Source: a bacterium (GTDB lineage Bacteria > Chloroflexota > Dormibacteria > Dormibacterales > Dormibacteraceae). From it: a DNA stretch of 64,000 nt. The notes below the pieces were generated by a model. It was not told where the DNA came from, ran no database searches, and worked only from the letters and a program-made list of their open reading frames with translations. How positions within the stretch are numbered: position 1 is the stretch's first letter; each line of letters starts with the position of its first letter. Of the stretch, positions 51,114-60,777 are shown one piece after another. The position numbers were made by a program, and so were the translations under genes. The DNA is taken from the NCBI GenBank assembly GCA_004299235.1, contig SCQL01000002.1, positions 62,001 to 126,000 of the forward strand. Reading direction: 5' to 3'.

Positions 51114-51143
51114 ATCATAACCGACCGAGCGCCCGGTAGGCAA
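51114..51143 (-). promoter_or_regulatory. Operator/promoter site S2 (ATPase gene)
   Basis: ACCGAGCGCCCGGT at 51124-51137, one change from the perfect palindrome. On the minus strand TTGCCT (51138-51143) and TATGAT (51114-51119) enclose it, so the palindrome fills the 18-bp spacer of the promoter. Confidence 0.78.
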
Positions 51144-51274
51144 TAGGGACGCGCGGGGGATCGCAGACGGTCCGTCGACGTCGCCGGGCGGCAGCGCGCC
51201 TTGAGCGCCGGAGGAGCCATGTGCGGCTGGTGGTCCAGCCGGCCGAGGAATCCGCCTTGGGGCCAGGCGAACCG

Positions 51275-51316
51275 ACCGAGCGCTCGGTCAGTTTCGGGGC
51301 CTGGACCTGCTACTGT
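51275..51316 (+). promoter_or_regulatory. Operator/promoter site S3 (isochorismatase-fold gene)
   Basis: Perfect ACCGAGCGCTCGGT at 51275-51288, extended to a 16-bp palindrome by a flanking G and C. -35-like TCAGTT at 51288-51293 and -10 TACTGT at 51311-51316, 17 bp apart. The -10 context CCTGCTACTGT is the same as in S1. Confidence 0.82.
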
Positions 51317-51376
51317 TCCCATAGGCGCTCAAAGGCTGTGTGCGCCACCCCCGTCAGCAAAGTCAGGAGAACCACG

Positions 51377-52060
51377 ATGGACTGGGAATCGACGGAGTTC
51401 GCAGAGGCTCATCGCAAGTATCGGGAGCGAGGCGTGGGCGCTCGCCTCGGCTTCGGCCAGGGCACCGCTCTGATCATCATCGACTTTCAAAGAGCCTACA
51501 CGCGCACCTGGCGTGCGGCGTCACTGGACCCGGTCCGGAACACGCGCCGCCTGCTCGATGCTGCCCGCGAGCGTGGCGTGCCGGTCATATTCACCTATGT
51601 CGGGTGGGACCCGGTCAATCCAGACGCCGGAGTGTGGGGCGTCAAGGCGCCAACGCTGCCGCAGCTTCACGAGGGCTCGGAGGCGTGTGAGATCGACCCC
51701 TTGATCGAGCCCTTGCCGTCGGAGAAGGTGCTGCTGAAGCGCGTACCCTCGGCGTTCTTCGGGAACACCCTGGCGGAGGACCTGCGGTCGGCAGGTGTCG
51801 ACACGATCGTGGTCTGCGGGACGAGCACGAGCGGATGCGTGCGCGCGACCGTGGTCGACGGTCTCTCCTATGGCTTCAGGATGATGCTCCCGTCCGACTG
51901 TGTGGCTGACGCGTCCCCGGCCTCCGGCAAGGCCGCCCTCTTCGACATCGACACCAAGTACGGTGATGTGGTGACGGTTGAGGACGTCCTCGGCGGCATG
52001 CGACCGCCGCGGCCGGCCGGGTCGACGCACGAGCCACAAGCAGGCCGTCAGGCGCGGTAG
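51377..52060 (+). CDS. Isochorismatase-fold cysteine hydrolase (N-carbamoylsarcosine amidase/maleamate amidohydrolase type)
   Basis: 227 residues, AGGAG upstream of ATG 51377. Catalytic triad positions are visible: Asp36 in TALIIIDFQRAYT, Lys121 in VLLKRVPSAFFG and Cys154 in VVCGTSTSGCVRATV. The N-terminus (YRERGVGARLGFGQGTALII) is that of N-carbamoylsarcosine amidase-like enzymes, which release ammonia from carbamoyl or amide groups. With a hydantoinase A gene at the right edge the carbamoyl-amidase reading is attractive, but a nicotinamidase- or maleamidase-like role is also possible. Under operator S3. Confidence 0.82.
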   Translation: MDWESTEFAEAHRKYRERGVGARLGFGQGTALIIIDFQRAYTRTWRAASLDPVRNTRRLLDAARERGVPVIFTYVGWDPVNPDAGVWGVKAPTLPQLHEGSEACEIDPLIEPLPSEKVLLKRVPSAFFGNTLAEDLRSAGVDTIVVCGTSTSGCVRATVVDGLSYGFRMMLPSDCVADASPASGKAALFDIDTKYGDVVTVEDVLGGMRPPRPAGSTHEPQAGRQAR

Positions 52061-52084
52061 CTCTGCACCGTCAGAGCGCGTGCA

Positions 52085-53245
<1,161 letters not shown>

Positions 53246-53252
53246 GACGCCC

Positions 53253-53304
53253 AATATAACCTACCGACCGCCCGGTAGACACGAAGGCAATTCTGGGCTA
53301 TGAT
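53253..53304. promoter_or_regulatory. Operator/bidirectional promoter site S4
   Basis: ACCGACCGCCCGGT at 53263-53276 (two changes from the perfect form) with outer CT/AG extending the symmetry. Plus strand: TAGACA (53276-53281), 17 bp, TATGAT (53299-53304) toward the SDR gene. Minus strand: TGTCTA-type -35 and TATATT (53253-53258) toward the CoA-transferase gene. One operator thus covers both promoters. Confidence 0.82.
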
Positions 53305-53313
53305 CGGTCCAAC

Positions 53314-54105
53314 ATGTTGATGCCTGATTTGGTCGAGGAGCGCTCGGCCGCCAATCCATTCGACTTGCGCGGCCGCGTCGCCATCGTCACCGGGGCCTCC
53401 TCTGGGCTCGGGGCGAGGTTCGCGAAGGTCATCGCCGCCGCCGGCGCCACCGTCGTGCTGGCGGGCCGCCGCCGTCAGCTGCTGGAAGGACTCGCCTCCA
53501 CGCTCGGTCTCGACCCCCGGTCGGTCGTCCCCACGGACGTCACCGACCCACATGCCGTCCGGGCCCTTGTCGACACCACCACGGCGACGTTCGGACGGCT
53601 GGACGTGATGATCAACAACGCCGGCATGACTAAAGTCGTCCCGGCTGAAGATGAGGCTCCGGAATCCTTCGCCCAAGTTCTCGACGTGAATTTGGTCGGG
53701 GTCTTCAACGGTTGCCGGGAAGCCGCTCGCGTCATGCTGCAGCAGGGATCGGGCTCGATCGTCAACGTCGCCTCCGCGCTGGCCTTCGTCAGCAGTCCAA
53801 GCATCCCGCAGGCGGCCTACTGCGCCAGCAAGGGCGCGATCGTCAGCCTGACCAGGGAATTGGCGGTCCAATGGGTTCGGCGCGGCGTTCGCGTCAACGC
53901 GATCGCGCCGGGTTGGTTTCCCAGCGAGATGAGCCGGGCGATGTTCGATGCAACCGGTCTTCGCTATATCGACAGGACGGTGCCGGCCGGCCGGCCGGGC
54001 CGTGAGCACGAGCTTGACGGCATCTTGCTCTTTCTCGCCTCCGATGCCAGCAGCTACGTCGTCGGCCAGACGATCTCCGTCGACGGCGGGTGGACCGCCA
54101 TCTAG
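53314..54105 (+). CDS. Short-chain dehydrogenase/reductase of the regulon
   Basis: 263 residues from ATG 53314, 9 bases after TATGAT (likely leaderless). Cofactor motif TGASSGLGARFA, NNAGMTKVV, active-site Ser in NVASALAFVSS, Tyr169-x3-Lys173 (YCASK), then VNAIAPGWFPSEMSR and GQTISVDGGW. Probably a 3-hydroxyacyl-CoA or alcohol dehydrogenase step of the pathway. Confidence 0.9.
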   Translation: MLMPDLVEERSAANPFDLRGRVAIVTGASSGLGARFAKVIAAAGATVVLAGRRRQLLEGLASTLGLDPRSVVPTDVTDPHAVRALVDTTTATFGRLDVMINNAGMTKVVPAEDEAPESFAQVLDVNLVGVFNGCREAARVMLQQGSGSIVNVASALAFVSSPSIPQAAYCASKGAIVSLTRELAVQWVRRGVRVNAIAPGWFPSEMSRAMFDATGLRYIDRTVPAGRPGREHELDGILLFLASDASSYVVGQTISVDGGWTAI

Positions 54106-54165
54106 TGAGGTTCCGCGGCCGTCTTGGCGTCCACCGCCCGCTCGCAGCTCCGGCGCGGCGAGCCG

Positions 54166-54207
54166 ACCGAGCGCTCGGTAGACAAAATGCGCGCCGCGCG
54201 ATATCAT
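54166..54207 (+). promoter_or_regulatory. Operator/promoter site S5 (ligase-molybdoenzyme-OsmC operon)
   Basis: Perfect ACCGAGCGCTCGGT at 54166-54179; -35 TAGACA 54179-54184; -10 TATCAT 54202-54207; spacer 17 bp. Confidence 0.83.
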
Positions 54208-54212
54208 CACGA

Positions 54213-54269
54213 ATGCAAGGCCTGATGCGACAACATCCATTGCTCTCGCCGGCCCCCGCCCGATCGTGA
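54213..54269 (+). CDS. 18-codon leader peptide coupled to the acyl-CoA ligase gene
   Basis: An ATG five bases after the S5 -10 box opens the frame MQGLMRQHPLLSPAPARS, whose TGA stop shares bases with the GTG start of the ligase (GTGA). A leaderless short frame ending exactly on the next start is the arrangement expected for translational coupling; the ligase GTG itself has no obvious ribosome-binding site. Existence is inferred from position only. Confidence 0.5.
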   Translation: MQGLMRQHPLLSPAPARS

Positions 54270-55852
54270 CCCACGGTTCCACCTGGGACTGGCAGGCCTC
54301 CGCGCGGGCCGCCGGCGCCCAGCCCGACGGGCGGTTCAACTGCGGCGCCGTGTCGATCACCCACCCTCGGGCGATCGTGTGGAAGCGGGCCGACGGACAG
54401 GTCCGCACCGTATCGGGCGGCGAGCTGCAGCGCCTGGCCGGGCGCCTCGCCGGCGCGCTTCGGGCTCTCGGCGTCCGGCGCGGCGATCGCGTGGCCGGCC
54501 TCTTGAGTCGAAGACCTGAGACCTACGCCGTGGCCCTCGCCGTCTGGCGGCTGGGCGCCATCTATGTGCCCTTGTTCAGCGGCTTTCGAGGTGAGGGCTT
54601 GCGGGTCCGGATCGCGGACAGCGAAGCCCTTGTGATCGTCACCGATGCGGCCAACCGCGAGAACCTGGGTCAGATGGAGGGCGATCTACCGCCGCACACG
54701 GTGGCGATGATCGGAGGTGGCGGCGTCGAAACCGACCACTCGCTCGAAAGCCTCATGCAGCGTGTCACGCAAGAGCCGAGCCTGGCGGAAACGAAGATCC
54801 ACGACACCGCCACGATCATGTACACCTCGGGAACCTCGGGCCGTCCCAAGGGCTGCATGATCCCCCATCACGGTCTCATCACCCTTTCGCCGTACGTGAC
54901 GCGCTGCCTGGCGGTCAGCCCCGATGACCTCCTGTTCTCGGGCGCGGACGCCGGCTGGGCCTACGGCCTGTACACGACGGGGCTGGCACCGCTGTCGATG
55001 GGCTGCGGCCGCGTCCTCTATGAGGGTCCATTCGACGTGGAGGGCTGGCTCAACACGGCCCGCGAGCTCGGCGCCGGCCACCTGGCGGCCGCCCCCACCG
55101 CCTTCCGGCAGATTGCCGCCGCCGGCGTCGACGATCGCGCTCGCGCGATCAAAGCGGCGACCAGCGCAGGCGAACCCCTCGACGCCGCCACCTTCGAGTG
55201 GTTCCAGACGCAGCTGGGCCTGAGCATTCACGACAGTTACGGGCTCACGGAGCTCGGCATGGTGACGGCGAATCTGCGCGGTCCGAACTCGGTTGCACTC
55301 GCCGCCGGCTCGATGGGGACGTGCCTGCCCGGCTTTGAGATCCAGCTCGTGGACAGGGGTGGCGCGCCGGTTCCCACGGGTGAGGTTGGCCGCATAGCCG
55401 TCCGGGACAATGGCTTTTTGCTGGGAGCGGGTTACTGGGGCCGCGACAGTGAGTGGGCGGCGCGACTCCAGGACGGCTGGTGGCTGACCGAAGACCTGGC
55501 GCGCCAGGACGAGGCCGGTCGCTACTGGTACGGTGGCCGAGCCGACGATGTGATCGTCAGCGCGGGCTACAACATCAGCCCGCTGGAGGTTGAAGCCGCC
55601 CTCATGAAGCATCCCCTGGTCGCCGATGCGGCCTGTGTGGGGGAACCGGATCCAGTTCGCGGGCAGGCGGTCACGGCTTACGTGGTGCTTCGCGAGCAGG
55701 CGCCCGCCGACCTTGACAAGGTGCTCAGACGATGGGTGGGCGAGCGAGTCGGACGGCATGCCGCGCCCCGCCGGGTCGAGGCCCGAACCGAGCTGCCCCG
55801 GACCGCGAGCGGCAAGCTCCAGCGCGCCAACCTGCGGACTGGCGGGATGTGA
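54266..55852 (+). CDS. AMP-forming acyl/aryl-CoA ligase
   Basis: 528 residues from GTG 54266. ANL superfamily: TIMYTSGTSGRPKGCMIPH (ATP loop), HDSYGLTELGMVTANL, GWWLTEDLARQDEAGRYWYGGRADDVIVSAGYNISPLEVE (parts) and the catalytic Lys in TASGKLQR. Activates a carboxylic acid to its CoA thioester via the adenylate. Similar in layout to benzoate/propionate-type ligases. First full gene of the S5 operon; the molybdoenzyme gene starts inside its stop (TGATG). Confidence 0.9.
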   Translation: MTHGSTWDWQASARAAGAQPDGRFNCGAVSITHPRAIVWKRADGQVRTVSGGELQRLAGRLAGALRALGVRRGDRVAGLLSRRPETYAVALAVWRLGAIYVPLFSGFRGEGLRVRIADSEALVIVTDAANRENLGQMEGDLPPHTVAMIGGGGVETDHSLESLMQRVTQEPSLAETKIHDTATIMYTSGTSGRPKGCMIPHHGLITLSPYVTRCLAVSPDDLLFSGADAGWAYGLYTTGLAPLSMGCGRVLYEGPFDVEGWLNTARELGAGHLAAAPTAFRQIAAAGVDDRARAIKAATSAGEPLDAATFEWFQTQLGLSIHDSYGLTELGMVTANLRGPNSVALAAGSMGTCLPGFEIQLVDRGGAPVPTGEVGRIAVRDNGFLLGAGYWGRDSEWAARLQDGWWLTEDLARQDEAGRYWYGGRADDVIVSAGYNISPLEVEAALMKHPLVADAACVGEPDPVRGQAVTAYVVLREQAPADLDKVLRRWVGERVGRHAAPRRVEARTELPRTASGKLQRANLRTGGM

Positions 55853-58224
55853 TGAGCGAACGCCTCGCGCCGGGGGAGGCAAGGATCAGCCACAGCTCGC
55901 ACTGGGGCGCCTTCCAGGCGGTCGTCAGCGGCGGCCGGGTCGTACGGGTGGAGCCGGCCCCGTTCGACCCGGATCCCTCGGCCTTACTCGAGTCGATCCC
56001 CGACGCGCTCTACAGCCACGCCCGCGTGGCCGCTCCGTCCGTCCGCAAGGGCTGGCTCGAGAACGGCCCGGGCAGCGATGGCCACCGGCGCGGCTCGGAC
56101 AGCTTTGTCCAGGTGCCCTGGCCCGAGGCCATCTCCCTGGTTGCCGGCGAGCTCAGCCGCGTCCGCTCCGATCACGGCAGCGCGGCCATTTTCGGCGGAT
56201 CCTACGGCTGGTCCAGCGCGGGCCGTTTCCACCATGCCAAGACCCAGCTCGAGCGCTTCCTGAACTGCTTTGGCGGGTGCACCGGTCAGATTCACAACTA
56301 CAGCTACGCCGCGGCTCTTGCTCTGTTGCCGCACGTCCTCGGCTCGGCGGCATCGGTCAGCGGCACCGTCACGACGTGGGATTCGATCGCGGCCAGCAGC
56401 GGGTTGGTCGTCATGTTCGGAGGGCTTCCGCTCAAGAACCTGCAGGTCGAGGCGGGCGGCGTGGGCGCCCATACGACGCCTGATTGGCTCCGCCGAGCAA
56501 GGGCCGCGGGCGTCCAGTTCATCAACGTCAGTCCGATTCGGGACGATGCGCCGGACTTCATCGACGCGGAGTGGCTGCCCGTGAGGCCGACCAGCGACAC
56601 GGCGATGATGCTGGGCCTGGCCCACGTGCTGGTCACCGAAGGGCTCCACGACACGGAGTTCCTTGAGCGCTATTGCGTCGGCTTCGATCGTTTCCGGGCT
56701 TATCTGATGGGGGCGCGCGATGGCCGGGCGAAGACGCCGGAGTGGGCCGCCGCCATCTGCGGCCTCGATGCTGAGCGGATCCGCCGGCTGGCGCGCCAGA
56801 TGGCCGGGACGAGGACGATGCTCTCCGTCACCTGGTCGCTCCAGCGCGCCGACCATGGCGAGCAGCCCTACTGGATGGCGATCACCCTTGCCGCCATGCT
56901 CGGTCAGATCGGGCTGCCGGGAGCGGGGTTCGGGTTCGGCTATGGGGACGTGAGCGCCATCGGCAGCAGGCGGCTGCCATTTCCCTCGCCGAGCCTGGAG
57001 ACGGGCGTCAATCCGATGGGTCGTGGCATCCCCGTGGCCCGCGTCGCGGACATGCTCCTCAACCCCGGCGCCGAATACGACTTCGACGGGGAACGCAAGC
57101 GGTACCCCGACATCAAGCTTGTCTACTGGGCGGGAGGGAACCCTTTCCACCACCACCAGGACCTGAACCGCCTGCTCCAGGCCTGGAGCAGGCCCGAAAC
57201 CATCATCGTTCACGAGCCATGGTGGACGGCGACCGCCCGTCACGCCGACATCGTGCTGCCGGCCTCGACGACATTGGAGCGCAACGACCTCGGCGCGAGC
57301 GGGCGCGACCGCTATCTGATCGCGATGAAGCGGGCCGTGGACCCGCTGGGCGACGCTCGGAGCGACTTCGACATCTTCAGCGCCCTGGCGGTCCGGCTCG
57401 GCATCGAAACCGCCTTCACAGAGGGTCGCGACGAGATGGCATGGATCAAGCACATATATGAAAAGACGCGCGAGCGCGCGGCGGAATCCGACATCGCGCT
57501 TCCGGCCTTCGAACGTTTCTGGGCCGACGGGCACGTCCGCGTCGAGATCCCGGAAACGCCCTACGTCCTCTACGCCGACTTTCGCGCCGATCCCGATCGC
57601 AGTCCGCTGCCCACTCCGTCGGGCAGGATCGAGATCTACTCGGCCACCATTGACGGCTTCGGCTATGAGGATTGCATCGGCCATCCCGCATGGTTTGAAC
57701 CCTCGGAATGGCTCGGCTCGCCGCTGGCGGCTGAGTATCCGCTGCACCTGATCTCGAACCAGCCGAAGACGCGCCTGCACGGACAGCTCGACTCGGGACG
57801 GGTGAGCATGCGGAGCAAGATCAGAGGCCATGAGCCGTGCCGCATGCATCCCTCCGACGCGGCGCGGCGCGAAATCGCCACCGGCGACATCGTCCGTCTC
57901 TACAACGCCCGTGGCAGCTGTTTGGCGGGGGCGATCCTGACCGACGCCGTGCGCCCCGGGGTGGTCCAGCTGTCGACGGGGGCCTGGTTCGATCCGGATC
58001 GTTCAGGCGCGCTCCCAGGAGTCGAGAAGCACGGGAATCCCAACGTTCTGACGCCTGACCACGGGACCTCCAAGGTGGGGCAGGGACCCAGCGCACACAG
58101 TGCGCTCGTGCAGGTCGAGCGTTACGCCGGCGCCGACCTGGAGGTGACCGCGTTTGCTGTGCCCGAGGTGAGCGCCCGCAAGTCTGTCAACGCGACGCAA
58201 TTTCCTGGAGGAGGAGACCGATGA
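55852..58224 (+). CDS. BisC-type molybdopterin oxidoreductase (S-/N-oxide reductase class)
   Basis: 790 residues. It starts RISHSSHWGAFQAVVSGGRV without a 4Fe-4S cluster motif or Tat signal, as in cytosolic biotin sulfoxide reductase. Ser122 in GGSYGWSSAGRFHHA aligns with the Mo-ligating Ser of the DMSO/TMAO/BisC group. Further: WNPLA-like GGNPFHHHQDLNRLLQAW, HEPWWTATARHADIVLPAST and the C-terminal cofactor domain (LHLISNQPKTRLHGQLDSG, HPSDAARREIATGDIVRLYN). Such enzymes reduce sulfoxides or N-oxides; some distant relatives perform hydroxyl transfers. Sits between a CoA ligase and OsmC in one operon, an unusual context. Confidence 0.88.
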   Translation: MSERLAPGEARISHSSHWGAFQAVVSGGRVVRVEPAPFDPDPSALLESIPDALYSHARVAAPSVRKGWLENGPGSDGHRRGSDSFVQVPWPEAISLVAGELSRVRSDHGSAAIFGGSYGWSSAGRFHHAKTQLERFLNCFGGCTGQIHNYSYAAALALLPHVLGSAASVSGTVTTWDSIAASSGLVVMFGGLPLKNLQVEAGGVGAHTTPDWLRRARAAGVQFINVSPIRDDAPDFIDAEWLPVRPTSDTAMMLGLAHVLVTEGLHDTEFLERYCVGFDRFRAYLMGARDGRAKTPEWAAAICGLDAERIRRLARQMAGTRTMLSVTWSLQRADHGEQPYWMAITLAAMLGQIGLPGAGFGFGYGDVSAIGSRRLPFPSPSLETGVNPMGRGIPVARVADMLLNPGAEYDFDGERKRYPDIKLVYWAGGNPFHHHQDLNRLLQAWSRPETIIVHEPWWTATARHADIVLPASTTLERNDLGASGRDRYLIAMKRAVDPLGDARSDFDIFSALAVRLGIETAFTEGRDEMAWIKHIYEKTRERAAESDIALPAFERFWADGHVRVEIPETPYVLYADFRADPDRSPLPTPSGRIEIYSATIDGFGYEDCIGHPAWFEPSEWLGSPLAAEYPLHLISNQPKTRLHGQLDSGRVSMRSKIRGHEPCRMHPSDAARREIATGDIVRLYNARGSCLAGAILTDAVRPGVVQLSTGAWFDPDRSGALPGVEKHGNPNVLTPDHGTSKVGQGPSAHSALVQVERYAGADLEVTAFAVPEVSARKSVNATQFPGGGDR

Positions 58225-58736
58225 ACAGTCCCATCGATACCGCAGCCGATGACGTTCATGTCGAACAGCGCATTCAGCCGATCCATGTCAGCACCCAATA
58301 TCTCGGGCGCTACCAGTCGGTCAACCGGGTCCGGGACCTCCCCGATTTCTACATCGATGAGCCCGTGGAGCTCGGCGGCAAGAACGCGGGGCCGACCGCC
58401 CTGGAGACGACGCTGGCGGCACTCAACTCGTGTTCGGCGATGATCATGTTCGTTCTTCGCCGCGAGATGAGCTTCGATCTGAAGGGCGTGCGGTTCGAAG
58501 CCGACGGCCACATCGACGTCCGTCGAGTCGAGATGAAACGCACTGGCAAACGCTATTCTGAGGTGGTGCCGATCGCTGACCACTACCAGCGGGTGGTCCA
58601 GCGTGTATTCATCCAGACCTCGGAGCCGGACGCGCGAATGCGCGAGTTCCAGTCCGAGGTGGAGCGCCTCTGCCCGATGCATGCCCTGCTCCGCGACGCC
58701 AAGGTGCCGGTCGAATCCATCTGGATCCGCGAGTAG
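58221..58736 (+). CDS. OsmC-family protein
   Basis: 171 residues, ATGA overlap with the molybdoenzyme gene. OsmC fold with both redox Cys: Cys71 in LAALNSCSAMIMFVLRREM and Cys151 in VERLCPMHALL; the GGKNAGPTALETTLAAL loop is typical. OsmC proteins reduce organic hydroperoxides, and some handle sulfur species. Here it may protect or assist the molybdoenzyme. Role in the pathway not known. Confidence 0.88.
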   Translation: MNSPIDTAADDVHVEQRIQPIHVSTQYLGRYQSVNRVRDLPDFYIDEPVELGGKNAGPTALETTLAALNSCSAMIMFVLRREMSFDLKGVRFEADGHIDVRRVEMKRTGKRYSEVVPIADHYQRVVQRVFIQTSEPDARMREFQSEVERLCPMHALLRDAKVPVESIWIRE

Positions 58737-58776
58737 AGGCGAGGCGGTTGGATGGCGCCCTGCATAGGATGTGCGC

Positions 58777-59433
58777 ATGAGTAGACGGGCAGCAAGTGAC
58801 GGCCAGACGGGCAACCGTCAGGTTCCCTCGCAGGTGCTTGCGGCGGCCGCGCAGTTGTTCCGGCGCAAGGGCTACGCGGCCACCTCCACTCGCGAGATCG
58901 CCAGCGCATTAGGCATGCAGAAGGCGAGCCTCTACCACCACATCAGCAGCAAAGAGGACCTGCTCTTCCAGCTGAGTCGAGAAGTCTTAGGTGAAATCCT
59001 CGCCGGGGCGGGGCAGCTGGATCAGTCGGGCGACCCGGTCGAGAGCGTGGCCGCGCTGATCGAACTCCATTTGACCACGATGATCCGGAACCGCGACAAG
59101 CATCAGGTGATGCTGATCGAGCTGCGGTCGCTGCCACCGAGCCCCAGAGCCGTGGTGGTCAAGCTGCGCGACGAGTACGAGGCCTTTGTCCGCTCGGTGA
59201 TCGAACGGGGGCAGAAGGCCGGGGCGATCGACCCCGAAATCGACGCCAAGTACCTCGCCCTGGCACTGCTCAATCTGCTGAACTGGACGATCTTCTGGTA
59301 CAAGCCCGGCGCCGGCATGTCGGTGGCTGAGGTGACGAAACTGATGACGCGCGTCTTCCTGCATGGCGTTCTCGTGCCCCAACCGTCAGCCGGAACGGAC
59401 CGTCTGGCCGCCAAGCCATCAGCTCGCCGCTAG
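58777..59433 (+). CDS. TetR-family transcriptional regulator, candidate repressor of the regulon
   Basis: 218 residues from ATG 58777; a TAGGAT -10 box ends 6 bases upstream (leaderless). N-terminal helix-turn-helix: VLAAAAQLFRRKGYAATSTREIASALGMQKASLYHHISSKEDLL (parts), then an all-helical ligand domain (LIELHLTTMIRNRDKHQVML; LALLNLLNWTIFWYKPG) of the type found in acyl-CoA-responsive TetR proteins. It is the only TetR gene in the window and lies inside the cluster that carries seven ACCGAGCGCTCGGT-type sites. Its own promoter lacks the site, so it is probably not autoregulated by it. Confidence 0.88.
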   Translation: MSRRAASDGQTGNRQVPSQVLAAAAQLFRRKGYAATSTREIASALGMQKASLYHHISSKEDLLFQLSREVLGEILAGAGQLDQSGDPVESVAALIELHLTTMIRNRDKHQVMLIELRSLPPSPRAVVVKLRDEYEAFVRSVIERGQKAGAIDPEIDAKYLALALLNLLNWTIFWYKPGAGMSVAEVTKLMTRVFLHGVLVPQPSAGTDRLAAKPSARR

Positions 59434-59436
59434 GAC

Positions 59437-60660
59437 TTAGCCCGTAACCCTTGCCCTGGGGCGCCGGGCGCTCCGGACGCCATCGCTCGCGCCGGCTATC
59501 TGGCCCTGGTGCCGCGAAGCCCCATCCCACCAGAACCCGTTGATCAGCTCGCGCGCCGCCACCATGTACTGAACGGTCGGCGGACCTTCCTCCAACCAGT
59601 TCAACCGGGCATCGCGGTACAGCCTTTCGATCGGGGTGGCCCGCGTGTAGCCGATGCCGCCGGCCACGAGCAGAGCGCGATCCGTCACACGGCCGACCGC
59701 CTCCAGCCCGAACAGCTTGCACATCGCGGATTGAGCCGGGATCCGTTTGCCGGCGTCCCAGGCTGAGGCCGCGTCAGCGAGCATGTGACGCAGCGCGTGC
59801 ACGTCGGTGGCCATCTCCGCCAGGTAGCGCTGGACGGCCTGCCTCTCCGCGATCGGCCGGCCGAACGTCACCCGCGTCTGCGCATGACGGAGGGCCAGCT
59901 CCAGCGCGTACTCGGCCGTGCCGAGCGAGCTGGCGGCGATGAAAACGCGGGAGATCTCGAGGGCTCGCTCCAGCTGCTCCGGCCCCTGGCCGGCAGCGCC
60001 GCCAAGAAGATTCTCTCGCGGGACCCGGGCATTTGCGAACGTCAGGAGGCCGTGCTGCCCGCCCTTGCAGCCCATCGTCTCGGGCACGGGCTCGATGGTG
60101 AACCCGCGCGTCCCCCGCTCCACCAGGATCGCGCTCAATGATCCCTTCCCCTCGTCGGGCGTCTGGGCGAAGACGATGAAGTGACTCGCGAAGTCGGAGT
60201 TCGTGATCAGCCACTTCCGGCCGGTGACCAAGAAGTCCGTGCCGTCGGTTCGTGCCACCGTCCCGGTGTCCATCCCCGTGCCGTGGTCGGGTTCGGTCAG
60301 AGCAAAGGCGATGGAGAGTTCCCCGGTCGCGACGCCGGGCAGCATCGCTTGACGTTGCCGGTCGGTGCCGAGCTCGAACAGCGCATGGGCAAACGAGTTA
60401 TGGACGTGCACGATGACGCGAATGGCGCCATGGACCTTGGCCAGCTCGGTGAGGATCGGCAGGTATTGGGAGATCGTCAGGCCGGCTCCGCCGTATGCCT
60501 CGGGTACGAGCATCCCGAACGCTCCCATCCGCCTCAGAGCCGGCATCACGAGCTCGTAGGGGACCTGCTCTTCGTCCTCGATTCGCTTTTCGAGAGCGGC
60601 CAGCTCCCACATCGCGCGGAACGCCTGGTCGCGGAATCGGGCGTACTCATCAGTGTTCAT
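59437..60660 (-). CDS. Acyl-CoA dehydrogenase
   Basis: 407 residues from ATG 60660 (GGAGACC upstream). FAD-dependent: SIAFALTEPDHGTGMDTGTV, GRKWLITNSDFASHFIVFAQ, ETMGCKGGQHGLLTFANARV, QTRVTFGRPIAERQAVQRYL, and IGYTRATPIERLYRDARLNW followed by EEGPPTVQ, where Glu is the usual catalytic base position. Introduces a 2,3-double bond in an acyl-CoA. TetR gene ends 3 bp away (convergent). Transcribed from the minus side of operator S6. Confidence 0.9.
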   Translation of the reverse strand: MNTDEYARFRDQAFRAMWELAALEKRIEDEEQVPYELVMPALRRMGAFGMLVPEAYGGAGLTISQYLPILTELAKVHGAIRVIVHVHNSFAHALFELGTDRQRQAMLPGVATGELSIAFALTEPDHGTGMDTGTVARTDGTDFLVTGRKWLITNSDFASHFIVFAQTPDEGKGSLSAILVERGTRGFTIEPVPETMGCKGGQHGLLTFANARVPRENLLGGAAGQGPEQLERALEISRVFIAASSLGTAEYALELALRHAQTRVTFGRPIAERQAVQRYLAEMATDVHALRHMLADAASAWDAGKRIPAQSAMCKLFGLEAVGRVTDRALLVAGGIGYTRATPIERLYRDARLNWLEEGPPTVQYMVAARELINGFWWDGASRHQGQIAGASDGVRSARRPRARVTG

Positions 60661-60718
60661 GGCTGGTCTCCAATCAGGGTGCGGCCGGCGGTGAGCTCCG
60701 GCCGCGGACCCGCTTGCA

Positions 60719-60770
60719 TTCTAGCCGACCGACCGCTCGGTAGACAATGCCTCTTGCTCGCTGGTACTGT
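60719..60770. promoter_or_regulatory. Operator/bidirectional promoter site S6
   Basis: ACCGACCGCTCGGT at 60728-60741. Plus strand: TAGACA (60741-60746), 18 bp, TACTGT (60765-60770) toward the PLP enzyme gene. Minus strand: TTGTCT, 18 bp, TAGAAT (about 60719-60724) toward the acyl-CoA dehydrogenase gene. The same geometry as S4. Confidence 0.82.
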
Positions 60771-60777
60771 TTAACGT

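Noticed and set aside
55984..57849. Minus-strand frame of 621 codons opposite the molybdoenzyme
   Set aside because: No domain recognisable; the plus strand carries a complete BisC-type enzyme.
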